NCBI GenBank assembly: GCA_937952305.1 | Contig: CALFZO010000006.1 | Span: forward strand, 1-64,000 | Direction: 5' to 3' | Source of the DNA: an uncultured Anaerolineales bacterium | GTDB taxonomy: Bacteria; Chloroflexota; Anaerolineae; Anaerolineales; UBA6663 | Length of the DNA stretch: 64,000 nucleotides | Shown here: piece after piece, positions 7,756 to 15,844 of the stretch | How positions within the stretch are numbered: position 1 is the stretch's first letter | Layout of the letters: the number at the start of each line of letters is the position of its first letter | The notes under the pieces: generated by a model | What the model saw: the letters and a program-made list of their open reading frames with translations, nothing else | Told to the model about the DNA's origin: nothing | Databases searched by the model: none | Position numbers and translations under genes: made by a program

Positions 7756-8790
7756 TCACCGCCGCTCGACGCGCGCCGCCAGTTCGGCCAGCGTCGCCAC
7801 GGCCGTCTCCCACTGGCGCCGGCGTTCTTCCTGCAGCAGCCGGATCTCGGCTGAGAGCTGGGCGTGCTCAGCCTGCATGCGCAGCACGCCGGCACGGATG
7901 CCCTCGGCGCTGTTGTCCACATGCACGGTGCCGCGATGGAAGGTCTCGCGCAGGAAGGGCCAATCCGAAGTGATGACGGGCTGATCCACCCAGACCGCCT
8001 CGCAGGCGCCGCGCTGGTTGGTATGGTCCTCGGTGGTCAAGGCCATCACGGCCTGGGCCGAGCGCAGCAGCCCGTAGTAGCGGTCGTCCGGCAGGAAGCC
8101 GGTCAGGTGCAGGTTGGCGGGCAGGTCCTTGGGCAGGCGTTTGAAGCCCTGGACCGGGTCGCCGGTGACGTAGAAACCGACCTCGGGCAGGGCCCGCGCC
8201 GCCGCGATCACGGCGTCCAGCGGCTCATCCGGCGCGAACGAGCTGACCAGGACGACGTTGAAGGCGTGCTCGAACGGGTACGGCGGGCCGACCGGCAGAT
8301 CGCTGGGCACGTCGGTGATGACGTGGCTGGGCGCGCCCCAACTCTGGACGACGCTCTGCAGGTGGGCGTTGGTCACCAGCGTGGTCAGGGCGCGCCGCGC
8401 CAGCCAGCCGTGCAGGCCCCACGACCACTGCCAGAGCGGGCCCTGGACGGCGTCGGTGTGTGAGTCGATGACCAGGCCGGCGCCGGTGAGCGCGCAGTAC
8501 AGCCAGGCGAACAGGGGCGCAAAGATGGGCGGGTTCTGGACGATGACCAGGCGCGGCCGCTCGCGGAAGAGCGTCACCAGGGTCAGCACCGCCTGGGCCG
8601 CGTAGCGCAGCGGCGCCAGGTAAGGCTTCATCTTGAGGACGTGGATGCGCCGCAGCGGGATGCCCAGGCGCTGCGCCATCAGCTGGCTGCGCCGGGAGTG
8701 GCTGGGCTTGGCCCAGGCCAAAAACAGCGCCCGGAGTTCCGGGTGCCAGGGTGCCGGGCGTGAGGCCGCGGCTGCCGCCAATTGATCCAT
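7756..8790 (-). CDS. Glycosyltransferase (GT-B fold, GT4-like)
   Basis: A 344-residue protein with 'RLVIVQNPPIFAPLFAWLY' and 'LVIDSHTDAVQG', typical of GT4-like enzymes, and a C-terminal 'QRGACEAVWVDQPVITSDW' that plays the role of the donor-binding E-x7-E helix. The hydrophobic stretch near residues 60-110 suggests association with the membrane and a polyprenyl-linked acceptor. GTG (8793) and ATG (8790) are adjacent; a strong GGAGGAGGT site supports either. It lies 5 nt ahead of the next glycosyltransferase and about 155 nt behind the secreted protein at 8947-9984. Confidence 0.8.
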   Translation of the reverse strand: MDQLAAAAASRPAPWHPELRALFLAWAKPSHSRRSQLMAQRLGIPLRRIHVLKMKPYLAPLRYAAQAVLTLVTLFRERPRLVIVQNPPIFAPLFAWLYCALTGAGLVIDSHTDAVQGPLWQWSWGLHGWLARRALTTLVTNAHLQSVVQSWGAPSHVITDVPSDLPVGPPYPFEHAFNVVLVSSFAPDEPLDAVIAAARALPEVGFYVTGDPVQGFKRLPKDLPANLHLTGFLPDDRYYGLLRSAQAVMALTTEDHTNQRGACEAVWVDQPVITSDWPFLRETFHRGTVHVDNSAEGIRAGVLRMQAEHAQLSAEIRLLQEERRRQWETAVATLAELAARVERR

Positions 8791-8946
8791 CACAGGGGGA
8801 CCTCCTCCGACAAAAGCACGGTCGGCGGCGTCACCCGGACTTAAGTACCCGGCCTGCCGCGCAGACGACCACTTGCGAGTCTACGCGGAGCCGGGGCCGA
8901 TCGCCAGAAGGAAATAGAGGCTATTCCCCCGCGGCCGAAGCCGGCC

Positions 8947-9984
8947 TCAATCGGGGACGCAGTCCACGGGGCCGAGCGTCAGCACCCGCAGCCGGTTGAG
9001 CGGAATCTTGAGCAGGTCGGTCTCCTTGAGCACGCTGGCCCACGGATCGCCGCCCGACTTGCCGTAGAACGACTCGGCGTAGAGGGTGATGTAGGACGCG
9101 CCGCCGTCGCCCAGGATCAGGCCATACTCCTGCATGGCGCGGGCGATGACCTTGGCGGCCGGCGTCAGCCCGAGCGTGTCCAGGTCCAGCGTTGGGTCGA
9201 GCTGCAGGCGCGCCCCGAAGGGGATGGAGTCTGGATCGTCGCTGTTGTTGCCGTTGGTGCTGGCCGGGTAGACCAGGCACGACATCGGCGCATCGTAGTT
9301 AAACACCAGCGCGTGCTCAATCCGGCCGGCCTTGACCTCGTCCAGGTACACCAGGCCGCCGGCCAGCGGCAGGCCGGAGGCGCGGGCGCTGCCTTTGCCG
9401 CGCGGGCGCACGCCTTCGCCGAACAGGTCGAAGCTGGCGCCGTAGCCAGCCGACCACGAGCCGTCGTTGTTCTTCTTGGCGCGCCAGAAATCCCAGGCGC
9501 GCGTCCGGCCCGCGTCGATGACCATCATGTGGCCCTGGCTGGCCGGGTCTGGGACGGCATTGGCCGGGATCGGTACGCTGGCCAGGTCTTTGCAGCTGTT
9601 CGGCGCGCACGAGACGCTGACATACGGCGTGCTGGCGTCCGCGCGCCAGATCGGCACCGTCACGTCGTACAGGTTGATCCAGAAACCGCTGATCGGGGTC
9701 ACCGCCAGCAGCTGGTTGATCATCACGCTCGAGCGCGGATCGACACTGGCGTTGGACGCGATCCGGACGTTCCAGGGGCTGGTGTCCGCGAACGGCCGCC
9801 ACGTCTGCGGGCGCGTGCGGATCACGGGCAAGAAGAGCTGCTGGGTGGCCGTTTCACCGGACTGCGCGGCGGCGGTGAGGCCGTTGATCACGGCGAGCGC
9901 CAGGACGCCAACGGCCATGATCAGCCCACGCTGCGACAGGAACCCGGGTTGCCAACGCCGCTGAGGACGGACTTGGGGGGACAT
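8947..9984 (-). CDS. Secreted protein of unknown function with FLP segment
   Basis: 345 residues. The N-terminus has a basic segment and a hydrophobic helix ('GLIMAVGVLALAVINGLTAA', about residues 22-41), so it is a signal peptide or anchor. Immediately after it comes QQLFLPVIRTRP, similar to the C-terminal [VL]YLP tails of the secreted proteins at 29918-38596. The globular part starts 'WRPFADTSPWNVRIASNA', a pattern I associate with secreted actinobacterial and Chloroflexota proteins without assigned function. ATG at 9984 has GGGAGG and begins one base after the stop of the Asp-box lipoprotein gene, so the two are translated together. No catalytic motif recognised. Confidence 0.65.
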   Translation of the reverse strand: MSPQVRPQRRWQPGFLSQRGLIMAVGVLALAVINGLTAAAQSGETATQQLFLPVIRTRPQTWRPFADTSPWNVRIASNASVDPRSSVMINQLLAVTPISGFWINLYDVTVPIWRADASTPYVSVSCAPNSCKDLASVPIPANAVPDPASQGHMMVIDAGRTRAWDFWRAKKNNDGSWSAGYGASFDLFGEGVRPRGKGSARASGLPLAGGLVYLDEVKAGRIEHALVFNYDAPMSCLVYPASTNGNNSDDPDSIPFGARLQLDPTLDLDTLGLTPAAKVIARAMQEYGLILGDGGASYITLYAESFYGKSGGDPWASVLKETDLLKIPLNRLRVLTLGPVDCVPD

Positions 9985-9985
9985 A

Positions 9986-12271
9986 CTACTCGCCTCCCTT
10001 CGGCTTATCGAAGTCGGGCCGATAGTAGTACAGTTCCCAACTCCCGACCACGAGATTTTTACTGACCGGGTCCAGGTCAATATCATTGACCGAGCGCATC
10101 TGAAAAACATCGTCGCTCAGCGCCCGCCAGCTGGCGCCGCCATCCCGCGAGACCAGCACGCCGACGCCCATCCAGGGGCTGGCGCTGTGCCCGAGATAGA
10201 GACCATCCGGATCCAGCGGGTCGAATTTCACAGCGCGCAGCGTGGCCTGATAGCGCTCGCGTGCGAAGCCGCTCAGGGCCAGTTCCGGGAGCCAGGTCCG
10301 CAGCTGCGCGCGGGTGAAGACGGGCTGCCACGTCCCGCCGCCATCGACGGTGAGCAAGGCGCCGACGGTGTTGGCGCCGACCAGGATGCGGCGCGGGTCG
10401 CTGGGGAAGACGTCCACGGCATACAAGCGGCTTTCCGTCGGCCGGGTCGAGCGCCAGCGCGTCCCCCCCGCCTCGCCGATGAAGACGCCGCCTTCCTGCG
10501 TGGCCGCCACCACGACCTCCGGGCTGGTCCACGAGACGGCCAGATCGATCGGGCGCTCGGTCAGCGTCAGCAGTTCGGCCCAGTGCGCGCCGCCGTCATC
10601 GGTCTTATACAGCGCGCCGCCGCCGGCCTCCAGGTCCAGGGCCAGGTAGGCCACCGCCGGATTGAGGGCGCTCACCGCCACCGCGGTCGCCTGCCACTGC
10701 GGCGCGTCCGTGCTGGAGGGCGGCAGGCCAGTCACGATCGGACGCCAGGTCTGGCCGCCGTCCTCAGTCTTGTTGACGGCGCTCTGGGTCTGCCCGCTGG
10801 AGCCAACGCCGGCCGCGTAGATGGTCTGCGGCGCGCGCGGCGCGATGGCGAAGTCGGCGGCCCCGACCGGGCGCGTGCCATCGGCGGTGGTGAAGCCCGC
10901 GTCGATCAGGCGCCAGGTGCGGCCGCCGTCCTCACTTTTCCACGGCGGCGAATCCAGCAGGCCGAGGTAGATCACGTCCGCGTCGTCGGGCGCCAACGCC
11001 ACCGCCTGGATCTCAATGTTGCCCAGGCCGCGTGAGCGGATCTGCCAGCGCTCGCCGGCCCGGTCGTACCGGTACAGACCGCGCCAGGTGCCAGCCAGGA
11101 GCGTGCCGTCCGGGGCCGCGGCCAGCGCCCACAGGTTGGAGAAGTCCTCAAACCAGAACGGCGTCGCCGCCTGTTCGTGGGCCATCCGTGCCCAGGTGTC
11201 GCCGCCGTCCCGCGAGACGAAAACGCCGGTCACCGAACCACGCCACGGCCCGGCGTACAACGTCCGCGCGCTCGGGTCGGCCGGATCAAGCAGCAGCACC
11301 GTGAAATCCAGGCTGGTGGCTTCCAGGCCGCGGTTGATGGCGACAAAGGTGGCGCCGCCATCCGTGCTGCGGAAGAGGCCCTTATCCGCCGGGTCGCCGC
11401 CGGCCCATTGGCTGTAGAAAGTGTTCGTGGCGACGTAGAGCGTGCCGTCCGGGGCGACGGCGATATCGCTGATGGTCGGCAAGGGGAGGCGCGCCCGCCA
11501 GCTTTCCCAGGTGCGGCCGCCATCGCCGCTGAACCAGAGGCCGCCGCCGTAGGTGCCGGCGTAGAGTATCTCGGGCGAAGTCGGATGCTGGCGCAGCACC
11601 CAGATGTTCTGGTCGGCCAGGCCCAACTGCGTAAAGGTGCGGCCCTCGTCCTGGCTGCGCCACACACCGCCGCGCGGATCAGCTGTGCCGGCGTCCTCAT
11701 CCCAGCCGCCCACGTAGAGCACGTCGCTGAGCCGGTCGCCGTCCGCGTCGAAACGGCCGGGGTCGGCCGGATCGTACGGGATCAGCAGATTGCGTGTGCT
11801 GGGCCATTGGCTGAGGCTGAAGCTGCGGCCGGCGCCCAGGCCCTCCGCGTACACAATCTCCCAGTGGGCGCCGCCAGCACGGCTGCGGTACAGCTCGCCG
11901 GTGGCCGGGTCGTCGCTCCAGCTCGGGCGCTGCGTGTAGACCTCCGCCGCCACGTAGACGGTCTCCGGGTCGAGCGGGTCCAAGACGACGGTGGCCAGTT
12001 TGCGGTTGCCGAGGTTGTGGTTGCTGGCCGCCCAGGTCAGGCCGCCGTCGGTGGTCTTCACCAGGCCGCCGTTGTCGGTGGCGGCGTAGGCGATGAGGCT
12101 GTTGGTGGGGTGGAGCGCGATCCCGGTCTGGCCGCCGCCGCCCTCGAGGGTCAGGCGCGTCCAGGCCGACGATCCGGCAGGCGCCAGCGGCGTTGCCGTG
12201 CGCAGACTGCCCCCGGCCGCGCAGCCCGCCAGCGCCAGCGCCAGCAGCCCTGCCGCCGCCGGCCGGATCAA
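9986..12271 (-). CDS. Asp-box (BNR/sortilin-like) beta-propeller lipoprotein
   Basis: A 761-residue protein. The signal peptide ends in a lipobox LALAGC (Cys16), so it should be a lipoprotein outside the cytoplasmic membrane. The rest contains about 12 Asp-box motifs of the S/T-x-D-G-G-x-T-W type (TTDGGLTW, SGDGGRTW, STDGGATF, SRDGGDTW, SEDGGRTW, TEDGGQTW and others), as in sortilin/VPS10-like propellers and GH74-like enzymes. It may bind or cut the polysaccharide; no GH74 catalytic pair is evident to me. It starts with TTG overlapping the upstream TGA (TTGA), with GGAG eight bases before it. Confidence 0.8.
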   Translation of the reverse strand: MIRPAAAGLLALALAGCAAGGSLRTATPLAPAGSSAWTRLTLEGGGGQTGIALHPTNSLIAYAATDNGGLVKTTDGGLTWAASNHNLGNRKLATVVLDPLDPETVYVAAEVYTQRPSWSDDPATGELYRSRAGGAHWEIVYAEGLGAGRSFSLSQWPSTRNLLIPYDPADPGRFDADGDRLSDVLYVGGWDEDAGTADPRGGVWRSQDEGRTFTQLGLADQNIWVLRQHPTSPEILYAGTYGGGLWFSGDGGRTWESWRARLPLPTISDIAVAPDGTLYVATNTFYSQWAGGDPADKGLFRSTDGGATFVAINRGLEATSLDFTVLLLDPADPSARTLYAGPWRGSVTGVFVSRDGGDTWARMAHEQAATPFWFEDFSNLWALAAAPDGTLLAGTWRGLYRYDRAGERWQIRSRGLGNIEIQAVALAPDDADVIYLGLLDSPPWKSEDGGRTWRLIDAGFTTADGTRPVGAADFAIAPRAPQTIYAAGVGSSGQTQSAVNKTEDGGQTWRPIVTGLPPSSTDAPQWQATAVAVSALNPAVAYLALDLEAGGGALYKTDDGGAHWAELLTLTERPIDLAVSWTSPEVVVAATQEGGVFIGEAGGTRWRSTRPTESRLYAVDVFPSDPRRILVGANTVGALLTVDGGGTWQPVFTRAQLRTWLPELALSGFARERYQATLRAVKFDPLDPDGLYLGHSASPWMGVGVLVSRDGGASWRALSDDVFQMRSVNDIDLDPVSKNLVVGSWELYYYRPDFDKPKGGE

Positions 12272-13542
12272 CGCGGGGCTCCAGCCACCGGCGGCAGCGC
12301 CGCGACCAACAGATCGCGCAGGCGCTGGATATTGCGCTCGATGTCGAACTCACGCTCGACCGTGGCGCGGCCCGCGTCCGTCAGGCGCTCGGCCAGGGCC
12401 GGGTCATCCCACAGGCGCGCGAGCGCGGCCGCCAGCGCGGCCGCGTCGCCGGGCGGCACCAGCAGGCCGTTGTCGCCGTCCCGCACCAGCTCCGGGATGC
12501 CGGAGAGCCGCGTGCCCACCACGGGCACGCGCATGGCCATGGCTTCCAGCAGCACGTTGGGGATGCCGTCGCGGTCGGCGTTCCCGGCCTCCACGCTGGC
12601 GAGCGCGAACACGTCGGCCTGGGCGTAGCGCGCCAGCACCTGGTCATGCGGCTGCGCGCCGGATAGATGCACGACGTCGCCCAGATCCAGTTCCGCGATC
12701 AATGCCTCCAGCGCCGCGCGCTGCGGGCCTTCGCCGACGATGTCGCAGACCAGCGCGTAGCCGCGCTCGCGCAGCAGCCGGCAGGCTCGCAGCAAATAGG
12801 CATGGCCCTTCTTCTCGCGCAGCTGCCCCACCGACAGGATGCGGCGCGGCCCGGCCCCGCCAGCGCTGCGCCTGGCCGGCTGAAACCGCTCGAGCTCCAG
12901 GCCGTGGTAGATCAGGGCCACCGGCTGGCGCTCGCGGCCGGCCGCGACGGCGGTGAGGTGGGTCTGATTGAAGCCGGTGCAGGTGGCCACGAAGGCGGCC
13001 GCCGCGATCTTCTCGGGCAGCAACACGGGAGCCACGTAGATGTCGTTGGCGTGCGCGAACAGGCTGTAGGGCACACCGAGCAGGCGCGCGGCCACCAGCG
13101 CCACGGTCGCGGCCCGGTCGGCGAAGTGGGCGTGCACCAGGCCGACCTCGGCCCCGGCCAACTGGTCGGCGGCCAGCACGCCGACGAGGCCATGGGCCAG
13201 CGTCTTGAAGCGCGCCGCCAGCGCCGGGTGCGGGCTCAGAAACAGCGACAGCAGCGTACCCAGCAACTGGCCGGGCCGCCGCCACAGCCAGCGCAGCAGC
13301 GCCGCCGCCAGGCGGGCCGGGCCGGCTGGCAGAAGATATTGAACACCGCCCACAGACGGCCGGCCGGCCGGCCACTCGTGCGCGTCCGGCTGACGGATGG
13401 AGAGTACGCGCAGGGCCAGCCCGCCGCGCTGCAGCGCGCGGATCTCGCGATCGATGAAGGTGGTGGTCAGCAGCGGATAGGTGCCGATCACATAGGCGAT
13501 AACTTTCGCTCCGGCCGGCGAAGCGGCAGGGCTGGTGCTCAT
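12268..13542 (-). CDS. Glycosyltransferase family 4, WcaL-like
   Basis: A 424-residue GT4 enzyme. 'VIGTYPLLTTTFIDREI' at residues 18-34 and the later 'KGHAYLLRAC', SGAQPHDQV and 'GIPNVLLEAMAMRVPVVGT' match the WcaL/ExpE-type family, where the E-x7-E helix (IPNVLLEAMA) binds the nucleotide sugar. It probably adds a sugar in the repeat unit of the exopolysaccharide. It overlaps the heparinase-like gene by 4 nt (ATGA) and its own stop overlaps the start of the propeller lipoprotein gene, so translation is tightly coupled across the three genes. Confidence 0.88.
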   Translation of the reverse strand: MSTSPAASPAGAKVIAYVIGTYPLLTTTFIDREIRALQRGGLALRVLSIRQPDAHEWPAGRPSVGGVQYLLPAGPARLAAALLRWLWRRPGQLLGTLLSLFLSPHPALAARFKTLAHGLVGVLAADQLAGAEVGLVHAHFADRAATVALVAARLLGVPYSLFAHANDIYVAPVLLPEKIAAAAFVATCTGFNQTHLTAVAAGRERQPVALIYHGLELERFQPARRSAGGAGPRRILSVGQLREKKGHAYLLRACRLLRERGYALVCDIVGEGPQRAALEALIAELDLGDVVHLSGAQPHDQVLARYAQADVFALASVEAGNADRDGIPNVLLEAMAMRVPVVGTRLSGIPELVRDGDNGLLVPPGDAAALAAALARLWDDPALAERLTDAGRATVEREFDIERNIQRLRDLLVAALPPVAGAPR

Positions 13543-15824
13543 ACAGGTTTTCCTTCGGCCGCGAAAGCACGCTCCACCAGGGCGGCCGGCTCGGCGGCGT
13601 CTAGCCGGCTCCGGCCGGCGGACAGGTGCGTGCCCGCCCAGACGGCGCCGGCGGCCGGCTCGGCGGCGGCCAGGTTCCAGCGCGCCCAGCTCAGCGCGGC
13701 GTCCGTCTGGCAGCGGCCGGCTTGCTTGACGTGGCGGCCAGGGCGCGCGTCCAGGATAAGCTCATCGCGCCAGGCCCCGCCGTCCACGGCCAGCGCGCAC
13801 ACGCCGGCCTGGTCCACGGACAAGGCCGTGAGCGCGGGCGGCGGCTGGCCGGCGGCGAGCGGCGCCAGGATCGTCACCAGGCGGGCCGGCGCCTCCGTCG
13901 TCAGGCTGTGGGTGAGCACCGGGGCCGCCTGCTTCTCGCCGGAACGGAAAGACACCCAGCCTTCGTCCACCCGCACGCGCAGGCCGGGCTGAGCCAGCGG
14001 GAGGATGGCCAGGCCGCCGGCGTGGGCAGCGCCGGTGTCAGCGGCCACTGTCACGGCCGTCTCCGGCGGCAGATGAAACAGCGCTTCGAAGGCGTGGCGG
14101 CCGGCGCCTGCCAGATCGTCGACGATGAGCCAGTAATCGGGCTTGACGAACACGACCCGGCGGCGATGGCGGACGCGGCCGGGCAGCCGCTGGTAGCCGT
14201 CGTGCTCGGCGTCGATCCAATCCAGGCGCTCGCCGCTGGCCCAGGCGCGCACTGTGACGCGGGCCGGCCGCCAAACGCGGCCTTCGTCCAACAACTCCGA
14301 TTGATCCTGACCGTCCACGACCACGGTGTTGTGGGCGCGCGTGCCGCGGAACCACTGCCGCCAGCGCCGGCCGAGGTGATAGCTGTAGACGCCGGAGTCC
14401 ACCAGGCGCGGCTGGCCGTCCGCGAACACTTCCACGCTCAAGGCATCGGCGTGGCCGTGGCCGGCCGCCAGCGGGTAGCCGAACGGCCCGCAGTCCAGCG
14501 CCAGGTAACGGCCGGCGGCCTGCCAGCCCGTGCGCAGCACGGCATAGCCGCCTTCGCGGAAAAGCCGCGACGGCGCCGGGGCCGCGGCCGGCAACGCCTC
14601 CCAGCGGCGCGCGCCCTCCGTCCCCACCAGCCACACCGTCATGGCCTCCAGCCGCGCGCCCGGCCGCTTCAACTCGGCCCGGCCCAGCCAGGCGGCCGCG
14701 GCCTCGGCCACCTGGAAGCGGATGTGCGGATCGCCGTGGGCCGAATCGCCGAACAGCGGCAGGCGTCCATCCGGGCGCTGCAGATGCAGCTCGAAGGCCG
14801 CCAGCTGCGGCAGACGCTCGGCCAGGGCCGCGGGCACGGGCGCCGCGTTCATGTCCAGCAGGCGCGCCAGTTCCAGGAGTTCGCCGGCCACCAGCCGATG
14901 GTAATGCGGCACACGCTCGGCGTGGGCGCCGTCCGCGCAGGTCTGGCGCCTGACCTCGCGCTCCAACAGGGCCAGCCCGCGCGCGCGCCAGCGCTCGGAA
15001 GCCGCGAACTCCGGCAGCAGCAGGCCGAGCATGGCCAGCGCCTTGACCTCCAGCAGGAGGTGGTTGTTGGGGACGTGCAGCTCCAGGCAGGCGTCCAGGT
15101 AGGCGCCGTGCATCCACAGGCCGCGCAGAAAAAGCGCATGCGCCGCCGGGGTCAGGGCATCGGCGGCCAGCAGCAGGTGATAGGCCCACAGCCAGGTGGT
15201 GATGCGGCAGGCCACTTCAAAGGGATCAGACCAGTTCGGGTGGGCCTCGTCGGCCGGGTTGGCGGACAGCCAGTCCGCCAGCAGCTCGGCACAGGCGGCG
15301 GCGTAACGCGCCTCGCCGGTGTACCACAGCGCCTGGCCGAGCGTGACGAAGTAAAAGTGGCGGTTGAGGTCCCAGCGCCAGTCGGTGTTGCCGTCGGGCT
15401 GGTGCGTCCAATCGACGGCGCCGGCAAAGGTTACCGGGGGCTGGCCGCGAAAGGCGAAGGTGCGCCGGACCACCTGATCGGCGGCGGCCACGGTCGCGGC
15501 CACGGCCTCGGCGCCGACAGCCGCGCTCAGGCTGGCGCGCTCAGCCCAGGTGACGCAGAAGCGGGGCCGGGTGCGGCGGCGGAAGTGCTCCAGCAGCAGC
15601 GGCTCGGAAGTTTCAGCCGCGGCCTGGGCCAGGGCCGGCGAGCGAGGGTCGAATTGGCCCCAGAAAGCCGAGGCGGGCTGACGCCAGGGGCGCGGGAGCC
15701 AGCCGCGCGCGCGCGCCCACCGCCGCGCATACCAGCCCAGGAAAGCGCCGACGAAGGCCGGGCCTTTGTCCAGGAACAGCCAGGCCCGCCGGGCGCGATA
15801 GCGGACGGAGTCAAGCAGGGGCAT
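13539..15824 (-). CDS. Heparinase II/III family protein
   Basis: 761 residues in two parts. The N-terminal half is helical (alpha-toroid) with 'HVPNNHLLLEVKALAMLGLL'. The C-terminal beta-sandwich carries the family signature: GHGHADALSVEVF, 'VDSGVYSYHLG' and 'FRGTRAHNTVVVDGQDQ'. Characterised relatives are polysaccharide lyases acting on uronic-acid polymers; relatives within EPS loci have unclear roles and may trim or modify the polymer. No clear signal peptide is visible, so it may work in the cytoplasm or leave by another route. The frame stays open upstream to 16847, but this part is antisense shadow of the asparagine-synthase-like gene, and the conserved protein starts at ATG 15824. Confidence 0.85.
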   Translation of the reverse strand: MPLLDSVRYRARRAWLFLDKGPAFVGAFLGWYARRWARARGWLPRPWRQPASAFWGQFDPRSPALAQAAAETSEPLLLEHFRRRTRPRFCVTWAERASLSAAVGAEAVAATVAAADQVVRRTFAFRGQPPVTFAGAVDWTHQPDGNTDWRWDLNRHFYFVTLGQALWYTGEARYAAACAELLADWLSANPADEAHPNWSDPFEVACRITTWLWAYHLLLAADALTPAAHALFLRGLWMHGAYLDACLELHVPNNHLLLEVKALAMLGLLLPEFAASERWRARGLALLEREVRRQTCADGAHAERVPHYHRLVAGELLELARLLDMNAAPVPAALAERLPQLAAFELHLQRPDGRLPLFGDSAHGDPHIRFQVAEAAAAWLGRAELKRPGARLEAMTVWLVGTEGARRWEALPAAAPAPSRLFREGGYAVLRTGWQAAGRYLALDCGPFGYPLAAGHGHADALSVEVFADGQPRLVDSGVYSYHLGRRWRQWFRGTRAHNTVVVDGQDQSELLDEGRVWRPARVTVRAWASGERLDWIDAEHDGYQRLPGRVRHRRRVVFVKPDYWLIVDDLAGAGRHAFEALFHLPPETAVTVAADTGAAHAGGLAILPLAQPGLRVRVDEGWVSFRSGEKQAAPVLTHSLTTEAPARLVTILAPLAAGQPPPALTALSVDQAGVCALAVDGGAWRDELILDARPGRHVKQAGRCQTDAALSWARWNLAAAEPAAGAVWAGTHLSAGRSRLDAAEPAALVERAFAAEGKPV

Positions 15825-15844
15825 AACCGGCGCGGCGGCGGGCT

